Assembly: GCA_002455255.1 (NCBI GenBank)
Contig: DKKL01000037.1
Coordinates: forward strand, 1,758 to 17,271
Length of the DNA: 15,514 bases
Direction: 5' to 3'
Source of the DNA: Candidatus Tepidiaquacellales bacterium UBA6667
GTDB lineage: Bacteria; Bacteroidota; Ignavibacteria; Tepidaquicellales; Tepidaquicellaceae
Part shown: positions 1 to 7,238 of the stretch, one piece after another
How positions within the stretch are numbered: the first letter of the stretch is position 1
Layout of the letters: every line of letters begins with the position of its first letter
Notes under the pieces: generated by a model
What the model was told of the DNA's origin: nothing
Database searches by the model: none
What the model saw: only the letters and a program-made list of their open reading frames with translations
Position numbers and translations under genes: made by a program

Positions 1-1080
1 AAACTCTTTACAAATAAATCCAATTGTTATCTCTTAAAAGATAATATTATTACAGATTCATATAAAAATGAAACGGAGTATTTAAATAACACAATTTCAA
101 TTTTTAAAAATGAAAACAATAAAAATGAATCAACGGCTGATTTGGATGTGAAAGGATTTTATTTAATAAAAGATTCTACTTTGAAATTATCATTTATAAA
201 AAATAATTCTTTAGTTGAAGAATATGAAAACATTAATGAATTAATATATAATTTTTCTATTAAGAATAAAAAACTTGAAAGAGATGATGAAATCAGGAAA
301 TCGTTAGAAGATAATCTTAATAAAAAAATAAAATCCCTTAAGAATAAAATTCTGAACCTTGAAACTCAACTGTTTAAAAGTAAAAACTCTGATGAACTAA
401 TGCAGACGGGAAATTTCATTTTGGCAAACATTCATTTAATAAAACCAGGAGATACCCAATTTAGTAACGGAGAAAAATCTGTAAAACTTAAAACTGATTT
501 AACTCCGGCAGAAAATGCTTCAAAGTATTTTGAAAAATATAAAAATTTAAAAAAGTCCTCAGGATTGCTTTCTGATAAAATCAGAACAGCAAAAAATGAA
601 TTGGACAAATTGGAAAAAGAATTATCAGTTTTAAATGATGAGTTTGAGATATTAAGTAAAGAAAGATTTAAAAAAATGGAAAAAGAAAATATCAGAAATA
701 ACAAACAAGATGAAACCTCAAAATTCAGAAAATTTATTCTAAATGAAAATTACGAAGTTTGGGTTGGTAAAGATAGTGTATCAAATGATTTATTAACAAT
801 GAAATATACTCATCCTGAAGATTTATGGTTTCACGTGAGAGGTTCAAGCGGCTCACATACTGTGCTGAAGAGGTCAAATAAAAATGAAAATCCTGACAAA
901 AAATTTGTTGAAATGGCTGCCTCAATTGCTGCATACTACAGCAAAGCAAGAAACGGAAAGAATATACCCGTTGCGTATTGTGAAAAAAAATTTATAAAGA
1001 AAAAGAAGGGATTTAAATCAGGCAGTGTATTAATGGAAAGAGAAAAAGTATTATTTGTAAACCCTTCAATACCTGAATAA
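1..1080 (+). CDS. rqcH: RqcH/NFACT family ribosome quality control protein (5' end missing)
   Basis: The frame is open from base 1 to the stop at 1078-1080, so 359 C-terminal residues are visible and the start lies outside the window. The ATG-less internal start at 142 is not the real start. Visible residues 98-130 and about 189-232 are charged, heptad-like helices that match the coiled-coil arms of NFACT proteins, with the conserved LTPAENASKYFEKY stretch between them (about 167-180). Residues about 244-352 form the NFACT-R (DUF814) domain: DLWFHVRGSSGSH begins at residue 274 (base 820), followed by YYSKAR, KNIPVAYCEKKFIKKKKGFKSG and a final VLFVNPSIPE. In the family, this protein binds stalled 50S subunits with peptidyl-tRNA and directs C-terminal alanine tailing. 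The N-terminal tRNA-contacting domain is mostly outside the window, so activity cannot be judged. The gene ends 9 bases from a convergent gene. Confidence 0.9.
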   Translation, partial: KLFTNKSNCYLLKDNIITDSYKNETEYLNNTISIFKNENNKNESTADLDVKGFYLIKDSTLKLSFIKNNSLVEEYENINELIYNFSIKNKKLERDDEIRKSLEDNLNKKIKSLKNKILNLETQLFKSKNSDELMQTGNFILANIHLIKPGDTQFSNGEKSVKLKTDLTPAENASKYFEKYKNLKKSSGLLSDKIRTAKNELDKLEKELSVLNDEFEILSKERFKKMEKENIRNNKQDETSKFRKFILNENYEVWVGKDSVSNDLLTMKYTHPEDLWFHVRGSSGSHTVLKRSNKNENPDKKFVEMAASIAAYYSKARNGKNIPVAYCEKKFIKKKKGFKSGSVLMEREKVLFVNPSIPE

Positions 1081-1089
1081 AAATGAGAA

Positions 1090-1653
1090 TTAACTTGGTG
1101 TAATACCTTTTTCTTTTTTACTTCTAAAACGCCATATTAAATTTCTCAAAAACAATAGCAAATAACCGATTAAAACGTATTCAAAAAATCTAATTCCTAT
1201 AACAGCAAACATATTCAGACGTTCAACCGGTTGATTGTTTGAATCAAAACATGTGAAATCCTGAATCATATCAGTTCTCCCCGGCACGGGATGAAGTACA
1301 TCAACACTTCTGTTCAGAGATGTTCCATCAGGACACAAAATATATTCAACTGGTTTATTATAAAAATAATTACCTGCTTGATCAACACTCGCACCCATTA
1401 GAGCAAAAAATCCAACAAAAATACCTATACCAAATGAACTTTTCATAGGAGGAGATTTGCTGAAAATTCCGGCACCTAAAACACCAAGTATTAAAAATAT
1501 TATCGAAGCAACTCCTTCAACATTTGCTATCAATACTATAATCCCGATTATAGAACCAATGCCAACTATTATTCCGGCAATCATTATCAGAATCCACGCG
1601 AAAGATGGAATTCTATCTTTAAATCTTTTTTTATGTGGTAAATTATTATTCAA
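1090..1653 (-). CDS. Hypothetical inner-membrane protein, four predicted helices, two-cysteine loop
   Basis: I do not recognise this 187-residue protein. A basic N-terminus (HKKRFKDR) is followed by hydrophobic stretches at about 17-43, 48-65 and 72-91, a polar loop at about 92-148, and a last helix at about 149-170 with a basic tail (RFRSKKEKG). The positive-inside rule puts both ends in the cytoplasm and the long loop in the periplasm. That loop contains C107 (LCPDGTSLN) and C135 (DFTCFDSNN), which could form a disulfide. The start is TTG at 1653, chosen because it overlaps the stop of the upstream TPR gene as TTGA. No other start exists before Met24, which is inside the first helix. It is the last gene of the sigma-54/LptE operon, so an envelope role is a guess from context only. 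Confidence 0.75.
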   Translation of the reverse strand: MNNNLPHKKRFKDRIPSFAWILIMIAGIIVGIGSIIGIIVLIANVEGVASIIFLILGVLGAGIFSKSPPMKSSFGIGIFVGFFALMGASVDQAGNYFYNKPVEYILCPDGTSLNRSVDVLHPVPGRTDMIQDFTCFDSNNQPVERLNMFAVIGIRFFEYVLIGYLLLFLRNLIWRFRSKKEKGITPS

Positions 1654-2423
1654 AATTCGGCATCGTTTATAAAGTTTCTTTCTAATGCAATTAATTTTTC
1701 TTCTATTCGTTGCTTAGATGGTGAATTTGCCCTTAGTAAAAAATTATATGCATTAAATGCTTCTTTAAATTTTCCCTGTTTAGCATAAATGTCAGCCAAA
1801 GTTTCTGTGATAATTTTCATATTTGAAAATAAACTATCTATATCATTATTATTATTTTCACCCTGATATTCAATATTGTCTTCCTGAGATTCTTTATTAA
1901 TACGGATTGATGATAATTTTTCTATAAATGTATCATACATATTAGATTCCAATTGTTCATTAAAAATCTCAGGATTATCAATGATATTGCCTTCAAAATA
2001 ATGTCCGGAATCATTCAGAGTTTTTAGTAATTTTTTGATTTTTTTCTCAATAATCTTGTAGTCCGTAGTTCTGTCGAACTCTTCAGGATAATAAATCCTT
2101 TCCTGTGTTGCAGTTTTCTTTAGAGAATTAATTTTATTTTTAAAAATTTCATAAATATCAGTTTTTTGAATTTTATTTTCAACTTTAGCAAGTTCAGCTT
2201 CTGCTTCATTCACATATTCGAGTTTTAATAATGCTTTGATTAATAAAATTTTCGGTGTGATATAATCAGGAAAAAGTTCGATGCCAATCTTACACATCTT
2301 AATGCAATCTTCAAATTTATTATTTAAGTAATAAATATTTGCAAGTCTAAGAAATGAAGGTGAAAAATAATCTTCGTCCAGCTTTTCTTTTAAATTGTTA
2401 ATATGACTTTCAAGACTGTTCAC
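1650..2423 (-). CDS. Tetratricopeptide repeat protein
   Basis: This 257-residue protein has no signal peptide or membrane helix, so it is probably cytoplasmic. Residues about 19-52 (SPSFLRLANIYYLNNKFEDC, then IGIELFPDY) form a clear TPR, with a second, weaker one at about 53-86. Residues about 210-245 contain another (ETLADIYAKQGKFKEAFNAY). The stretch at about 95-205 is charged and less ordered. TPRs bind proteins, but the partner cannot be read from the sequence. The neighbours suggest a helper for the glycosyltransferase or for envelope assembly (inference). The start is GTG at 2423, inside the last codons of the upstream glycosyltransferase (14-base overlap), and its stop TGA overlaps the next start by 4 bases. 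It is therefore likely translated by coupling. Confidence 0.85.
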   Translation of the reverse strand: MNSLESHINNLKEKLDEDYFSPSFLRLANIYYLNNKFEDCIKMCKIGIELFPDYITPKILLIKALLKLEYVNEAEAELAKVENKIQKTDIYEIFKNKINSLKKTATQERIYYPEEFDRTTDYKIIEKKIKKLLKTLNDSGHYFEGNIIDNPEIFNEQLESNMYDTFIEKLSSIRINKESQEDNIEYQGENNNNDIDSLFSNMKIITETLADIYAKQGKFKEAFNAYNFLLRANSPSKQRIEEKLIALERNFINDAEF

Positions 2424-3915
2424 TCAGTTTCATTAATTTGTTTGATGTGATAACTTGTTTAATTGACAAAAATGAAATTAATCCAAAACCTAAACAAAAC
2501 ATAAGATTAAATGGTATTGCCGCAATTTGAGCATTTACAATAGCAATCGTTAAACCGGCAAAACAATAGACTGCAAGTAATGCTTCAATATAAACTATAA
2601 AATTCAATTTTTTAGGAACATATTTCTTACCCTTCCAGGAGTCGTTTTCATTCGTAATCTTAAACTTAGGAGTTCTGACAAATTCACTTTTTTTATTTAT
2701 CAAACCTTCAAATACAGCTTTAGTATTATTTACAGAAAGTCCCATAGCACCAGCCATAAATACCGGAAAATAAATAATTCTTTTTTGCCAGTCAGTATAG
2801 ATATCTTTTTGTGAATAAAGATAAAAAATAAATGAACTTATAAACGCAAATATAAAAATTGACATAAACTTGAAAACATCATCAAAATTTCCTGTAAGTT
2901 TTATCAGCATAACCGGTAAATTAAGTATGGCACATAAGAGTATAAAAGGATAAGCAAGATTACTGCATAAATGAATAAACGCTTCAAATTTTAATTTGAT
3001 GGGCATTTTAGATTTCAAAACTTTTGGGAAAATTTTTTTTGCAGTTTCAATAGCACCTTTTGTCCACCTGAATTGCTGAGACCGTAAAGAATTAATTTCA
3101 GCGGGTAATTCTGCAGGTGAAGTAAAATTCACGAGATATTTAAATTTCCAACCTTTCATTTGTGCTCTGTATGATAAGTCCAAATCTTCTGTTAAAGTAT
3201 CTGCTTCCCAGTTACCGGCATCCAATATACATTCTTTTTTCCAAATACCGGCTGTTCCATTGAAGTTTATAAAAAAATCTGCTCTGTTTCGTACTGCTTG
3301 CTCAATCACAAAGTGTCCATCCAATGCAACTGCCTGAGTTTTAGTTAATACTGAATAATCTCGGTTTAAATGTTCCCATCTTGTCTGTACAAGTCCGAGT
3401 TTCGGAATTTTTTTGAAATAAGGAAGTGTTCTTAGTAAAAATTTTTTTCTTGGAATAAAGTCCGCATCAAAAATTGCAACATATTCACCCAATGCTGTTT
3501 TTAATCCTTCTTTTAAAGCACCTGCTTTATAACCTGTTCTGTCAGTTCTGTGAATATGATTTATTATATATCCTTGCTTTTTTAATGGTTCAATATGTTT
3601 TGATATAATCTCGGTAGAATCATCCGTTGAATCATCAAGAATTTGAAATTCAATTCTTTCTTTTGGGTAATCCATTCTAATGCATGCATTTATTAATCTT
3701 AAGATTACATATCTTTCATTGAACAGAGGTATCTGAATTGTTACAAAAGGATATTCTTTTAAAATCAAATCATCATGAGTCAGATCATCAGTTCTCTTTT
3801 TATAAGTTTTAAAGTAAAAATAAATCATTGTAAAACCGTGAAAACTAAAAAAACAAAGTATCGTAAGCGATATTATATAAGTTATTAAAATTATCTCTTC
3901 AATTTCCATTTTCAC
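2410..3915 (-). CDS. Membrane-bound family 2 glycosyltransferase, cellulose/mannan synthase-like
   Basis: This 501-residue enzyme has one N-terminal helix (about 7-35), a cytoplasmic GT-A domain (about 55-290), and several C-terminal helices (about 312-338, 350-367, 380-398, 437-461, 466-486). All catalytic signatures of processive GT2 synthases are present: the first aspartates in ILDDSTDDS (94-95), the DAD motif (150-152), the TED triad (242-244) and QQFRW (280-284). A FVRTPKF loop at 412-418 is also typical of CslA/CESA-like bacterial enzymes. It probably polymerises or transfers a hexose from a nucleotide sugar (beta-linked in this fold) and may extrude the product. The sugar cannot be read from the sequence. 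The start is GTG at 3915, giving a GTGA overlap with the lipoprotein gene, and an ATG lies two codons inside. No PilZ domain is seen, so c-di-GMP control of the BcsA type is unlikely. Confidence 0.9.
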   Translation of the reverse strand: MKMEIEEIILITYIISLTILCFFSFHGFTMIYFYFKTYKKRTDDLTHDDLILKEYPFVTIQIPLFNERYVILRLINACIRMDYPKERIEFQILDDSTDDSTEIISKHIEPLKKQGYIINHIHRTDRTGYKAGALKEGLKTALGEYVAIFDADFIPRKKFLLRTLPYFKKIPKLGLVQTRWEHLNRDYSVLTKTQAVALDGHFVIEQAVRNRADFFINFNGTAGIWKKECILDAGNWEADTLTEDLDLSYRAQMKGWKFKYLVNFTSPAELPAEINSLRSQQFRWTKGAIETAKKIFPKVLKSKMPIKLKFEAFIHLCSNLAYPFILLCAILNLPVMLIKLTGNFDDVFKFMSIFIFAFISSFIFYLYSQKDIYTDWQKRIIYFPVFMAGAMGLSVNNTKAVFEGLINKKSEFVRTPKFKITNENDSWKGKKYVPKKLNFIVYIEALLAVYCFAGLTIAIVNAQIAAIPFNLMFCLGFGLISFLSIKQVITSNKLMKLSEQS

Positions 3916-4424
3916 CAGTTAGAAGTTAAATCGTTTAAAATATTATTACAAATCTTATTTGTCGCTTCTCTTATCCCTGCATCTCTGTTTGAAAATCCGG
4001 TGTTATCAGAATTATATTCACCCCAGTCTGAATAGGTTCGGTTCCAAATCAATCTTTGTTTTTTCAGATTTTGAAAATTTATTTCTACATCAATAGTTAT
4101 TTTTCTTTTTGTTACTGTTTCATTTCCCGAAATAACCAGAGGATCGTCAGAAATTCTTTTGATTGTCCCGGTTACTGAGCCATCGGCAATTGTTCTGTCA
4201 ACAAGCAAAAAGGTATTATCATTAACAATCAAGTTTTTTAGAGTTTCAGTAAATGACTCTCTAATCCCTGCTTCAGAAAATCCGCTAACATCTTCAAATA
4301 ATGGAATGTTTAAACTTTTGACTCCTTCAGGAGGGTTGTTACCTCTAAAGCCATATACACCGCAACCTATGTTTATTGAAATACAAAGTATTGAAATAAA
4401 AATATGAAAATTTTTAATCTTCAA
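3912..4424 (-). CDS. lptE: LptE-like outer-membrane lipoprotein (LPS assembly)
   Basis: I prefer the TTG start at 4424 (170 residues). It yields a compact signal peptide, MKIKNFHIFISILCISINIG, followed by Cys21 and an 11-base overlap with the upstream gene. A GTG at 4460 would add 12 residues and a 47-base overlap. After the cysteine come the features of Bacteroidota-type LptE: CGVYGF, an SLNIPLFEDVSG strand, an acidic fTETLKNLI helix, a VTGTIKRISDDPL segment, KRKITIDVEINF, and a terminal I-N-DLTSNW. In that family LptE plugs and helps assemble the LptD barrel that inserts LPS into the outer membrane. The lipobox is weak: -3 is Asn and -2 is Ile, instead of Leu and Ala/Ser. Its position directly after the sigma-54 activator is the arrangement I know from Bacteroidota, and this supports the call. 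No LptD gene is in the window. Confidence 0.8.
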   Translation of the reverse strand: MKIKNFHIFISILCISINIGCGVYGFRGNNPPEGVKSLNIPLFEDVSGFSEAGIRESFTETLKNLIVNDNTFLLVDRTIADGSVTGTIKRISDDPLVISGNETVTKRKITIDVEINFQNLKKQRLIWNRTYSDWGEYNSDNTGFSNRDAGIREATNKICNNILNDLTSNW

Positions 4425-5526
4425 ATCTAATCCCGTGTTTTTTAATTTTTCTGTAAACACTTCTTAATGATTGATTTAAAATAGCAGAAACTTTTTTAAC
4501 ATCCCAATTATTATTACTTAGTAAAAACTTCAGATATTCTTTTTCAAATTCATCGGTATTCATATTCATAATTCTTGATTTTGGAATATGAAAATCATCT
4601 GATGAAACACTGTTTTTAATTTTAATAATTTCCTGTTTATTCAGTAAATTTTTAATGTCTATAATATCCGATTTTAATTCGGCAAGTGCTCTTATAAAAA
4701 AATCCTTATCATAATTTTCATATTGTGTCCTGTTTACGATTACCGGTAGTGGAGACGAAAATTCTGTTTCAGGATGTAAATGTTTTTTTACATTTTCCAA
4801 ATTTAGCTTTTGACCCGGATATAACACGAGAATACTTTCAATAAAATTTTTCAACTCTCTTGCATTTCCTGTCCAAACATAGTTCATAATATAATCCATT
4901 GCTTCGTCATCAATACCCGGAAATGTTAGATTATTATTTCTTGAAAATTGCTGAACGAAAAAATAAAATAAAACTTTAATATCAGATTTTCTTTCTCTTA
5001 GAGGGGGAATAATCAGATTGATAGATCTTAAACGGTAATACAAATCTTCTCTGAAATTTTTTTCCTGAACTTCATTTTTTAAATCTTTATTGGTAGCAGC
5101 GATAACTCTGACATCAACTTTAATATTCTTATTACCACCAACTCTCATAAATTCACCTGTTTCTAAAACCCTGAGAAACTTAACTTGAGTTTTTAAAGGC
5201 ATATCACCAATTTCATCCAGAAATATTGTTCCTGTATCCGCCATTTCAAAGTAACCTTGTCTGCTTTCAATCGCACCAGTAAATGCACCTTTCTGATGCC
5301 CGAATAATTCACTTTCAATTATACCTTCGGGAATCGCACCACAGTTAACAATAATTAAAGGTTTTGTTTTCCTTTTACTTTGAGAATGAATAAGATTAGC
5401 TACGACTTCCTTACCTGTTCCGCTTTCACCCGTAATTAAAACACTAATATTAGTTGGAGCAATCTGTTTGATTGTGTCATTTAATTCCTTAATTTGGACA
5501 GAATCGCCTAATAATCTGTAAAACAT
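4414..5526 (-). CDS. Sigma-54-dependent transcriptional activator without N-terminal sensor domain
   Basis: This 370-residue AAA+ activator starts straight into the ATPase domain (about 5-250). Visible motifs are Walker A GESGTGKE (33-40), the sigma-54-contacting loop ESELFGHQKGAFTGA (71-85), Walker B TIFLDEIG (100-107), sensor I VIAATN (141-146), arginine fingers in FREDLYYRL (158-166), and sensor II WTGNARELKN (218-227, where WPGNVREL is usual). A linker of about 75 residues follows. A Fis-type helix-turn-helix closes the protein (about 340-365, WDVKKVSAILNQSLRSVYRK). There is no receiver, GAF or PAS domain, so it resembles PspF in layout and may be controlled by a partner protein or by its own level. 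It opens the minus-strand operon and is divergent from the sugar cassette. I see no -24/-12 site in the upstream gap, so its own operon may not be its target. Confidence 0.93.
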   Translation of the reverse strand: MFYRLLGDSVQIKELNDTIKQIAPTNISVLITGESGTGKEVVANLIHSQSKRKTKPLIIVNCGAIPEGIIESELFGHQKGAFTGAIESRQGYFEMADTGTIFLDEIGDMPLKTQVKFLRVLETGEFMRVGGNKNIKVDVRVIAATNKDLKNEVQEKNFREDLYYRLRSINLIIPPLRERKSDIKVLFYFFVQQFSRNNNLTFPGIDDEAMDYIMNYVWTGNARELKNFIESILVLYPGQKLNLENVKKHLHPETEFSSPLPVIVNRTQYENYDKDFFIRALAELKSDIIDIKNLLNKQEIIKIKNSVSSDDFHIPKSRIMNMNTDEFEKEYLKFLLSNNNWDVKKVSAILNQSLRSVYRKIKKHGIRFED

Positions 5527-5648
5527 ATATAAATATAATCTTTAACAGTCCGTAATTAAAGTTAAATTAATTGACAGAGATTATTAAATTGAATAAAATT
5601 TTTTTAAAATCTATTTTACTAATTGAAAAAAATCATTTACATTTTTAA
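5527..5648. other. Divergent intergenic region between the envelope operon and the sugar cassette
   Basis: This 122-base gap is the largest in the window and separates two divergent starts. It is nearly pure A/T. Facing right it contains a good sigma-70-type promoter (listed separately). Facing left, the 40 bases before the ATG at 5526 contain TATATT-like boxes but no convincing -35 partner, so I do not call a promoter for the minus operon. I see no sigma-54 type GG/GC pair, no riboswitch-like structure, and no Shine-Dalgarno sequence before either start. Confidence 0.7.
5571..5599 (+). promoter_or_regulatory. Predicted sigma-70-type promoter for the sugar cassette
   Basis: A perfect TTGACA at 5571-5576 is followed by exactly 17 bases and TAAAAT at 5594-5599 (5 of 6 matches to TATAAT). 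Transcription would start near 5606, giving a leader of about 43 bases before the TTG start at 5649. The element lies in the divergent gap and faces the three-gene cassette. In such AT-rich DNA a chance -10 is common, but the full -35 at ideal spacing is much less so. Confidence 0.55.
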
Positions 5649-7238
5649 TTGAGTAAAGTTAAAACAAATAAACAATCTTTACCTCTCACGGAGAAGGCTG
5701 TTTCATATGATAATTTAGATTTAATTAATAAATATTTTTGGCTCGTAATTCCGATATTTGCAGTTATATATTTTATTTCAAGCAGATATTCTGTTGGCTT
5801 TTATCAAGATGATGAGATAGGTCAATATCTTAATATGATTCAGTTTTGGAGTGATCCGTTTGCGATACTCGGAAATAATCCTAAACCCGGATATAAAATA
5901 TTCCTCGTTGTTCCTGCATTGATAAGTTATGATGCAGTTTTGATTACAAATGCATTAATCGCATCAACTACTGTATTTTTAACATACATTTTACTTAGAG
6001 TTTATCAGGTTAAGTTTGCATATTTTGGTGCATTATTGCTCGGTTTTCAGCCACTTTTTTTTGATTTATCTTTCCGTTCATATTCTGAAATTTTTACTGC
6101 ATTATGTTTAATCTTAGTTTTGATTTGTTACGAAAAAAAATATTTGATATTAAGTGCATTGTTAATGGGTTATGTATTTACGATAAGGCAAGAGTTGGGT
6201 TTACTGATTGTCGTATTTTTAATTTTATTCATTCGTGATAAAAAATATTTACCCGCATTAATCCTTTTTGTATTTCCCGTTATATATAATTTGTTGGGAT
6301 ATATAAAAACCGGAGATATAATGTTTGTTATGACGGAAATGAGTAAAGTTGCAGGATTAGAATATAAATCACAAGGACTGATGCACTATTTTAAAGTTTA
6401 TATTTACATAGTCGGTCCTGTCAGTCTTACACTTTTCTTAATCGGATTTTTTAGTTTTTTAAAGAAGGATAAATTAATATTAAAGAAATATTTTTTATTT
6501 TATATAATTTTCATTTCGGTATTTATTATTCAGATGTTGACTATGATTAATGATGGACCGAATCCGGGAAATTGGAGATATCTGCTTCATATATCACCGG
6601 TGTGTGCTTTGTTTGCAACTATCGGATTGAATAATCTTGCTGATGATAATTACAAAAATAAAGCCCTGATAATTTCCGGTGTATTTGCGTTTCTTGTTTT
6701 TATATTTCTTTCAAAAACTACTGATGGATTTATTTTGACTGATACTTCCGATTACAAAAATTTCTTTATTATAATTGCCATTATTGCTTTTACATTTATG
6801 TTCTCTTCAAAAAGTAAAGTAAATTATATAAACAATTTATCTACTGCTTACATAATTTTATCAATTGTATCGTTATTTTTAATTTATGAGCCAAAAAAAT
6901 TATCAGCAGAAAATTTATCAGTCAAAGAAGTTGCCTCATTTATTTCTGAAATTCCTGAAATCAAATCGAAACAAATCTTTTCAAACCATTCAATTTTACA
7001 GTTTTATTCAGTTCAGTCTGATATAAATCCAAATCAGATAAACTCTATAAATAAGAATAATTTAAATTCAATTAAATCAGGTTCAATAGTAATTTGGGAA
7101 AATCATTATGGCTTCAGACCGGAATGGGGTAGTGATGTGAATATCAATGATTTAATTAATAATCCTGATTATACATTATTAAAACAATTTAATGCAACAG
7201 ACAGAAGGTTCCAGGCATACGTCTTTGAAAGAAAATAA
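5649..7238 (+). CDS. GT-C type multi-spanning membrane glycosyltransferase
   Basis: This 529-residue protein has about 10-12 hydrophobic segments between residues 30 and 412 and a soluble C-terminal part (about 415-529). The first periplasmic loop carries QDDE (53-56) followed by GQYLNMIQFW, the acidic motif position at which GT-C enzymes (PMT/ArnT/GT39-like) hold their catalytic aspartate. NWRYLLHISP (308-317), near the end of the core, also resembles this fold. Such enzymes use polyprenyl-phosphate sugars on the outer face of the inner membrane and transfer the sugar to lipid, glycan or protein. The acceptor is unknown. The start is TTG at 5649: the preceding codon is the stop TAA (5646-5648), and no Met occurs before residue 63, so no better start exists. 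The two following genes supply plausible donor-making functions. Confidence 0.82.
   Translation: MSKVKTNKQSLPLTEKAVSYDNLDLINKYFWLVIPIFAVIYFISSRYSVGFYQDDEIGQYLNMIQFWSDPFAILGNNPKPGYKIFLVVPALISYDAVLITNALIASTTVFLTYILLRVYQVKFAYFGALLLGFQPLFFDLSFRSYSEIFTALCLILVLICYEKKYLILSALLMGYVFTIRQELGLLIVVFLILFIRDKKYLPALILFVFPVIYNLLGYIKTGDIMFVMTEMSKVAGLEYKSQGLMHYFKVYIYIVGPVSLTLFLIGFFSFLKKDKLILKKYFLFYIIFISVFIIQMLTMINDGPNPGNWRYLLHISPVCALFATIGLNNLADDNYKNKALIISGVFAFLVFIFLSKTTDGFILTDTSDYKNFFIIIAIIAFTFMFSSKSKVNYINNLSTAYIILSIVSLFLIYEPKKLSAENLSVKEVASFISEIPEIKSKQIFSNHSILQFYSVQSDINPNQINSINKNNLNSIKSGSIVIWENHYGFRPEWGSDVNINDLINNPDYTLLKQFNATDRRFQAYVFERK

Noticed and set aside
432..949. Minus-strand open frames inside the RqcH gene
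   Set aside because: The plus-strand frame has strong NFACT-R conservation over the same bases. The antisense products have no motif.
142..1080. RqcH gene starting at TTG 142 as a short stand-alone NFACT-R protein
   Set aside because: The frame is open and continuous to base 1, and the preceding residues fit the middle of a full-length NFACT protein.
1095..1120. GGTGTAATACC followed by a T-rich run as a possible terminator for the RqcH gene
   Set aside because: The self-complementary part leaves only about three pairs with a usable loop, too weak for an intrinsic terminator. The T-run also lies in the 3' end of the convergent coding sequence.
2930..2950. TGGCAC motif as half of a sigma-54 promoter
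   Set aside because: The GC partner is absent at the required spacing, and the site lies inside the glycosyltransferase coding sequence.
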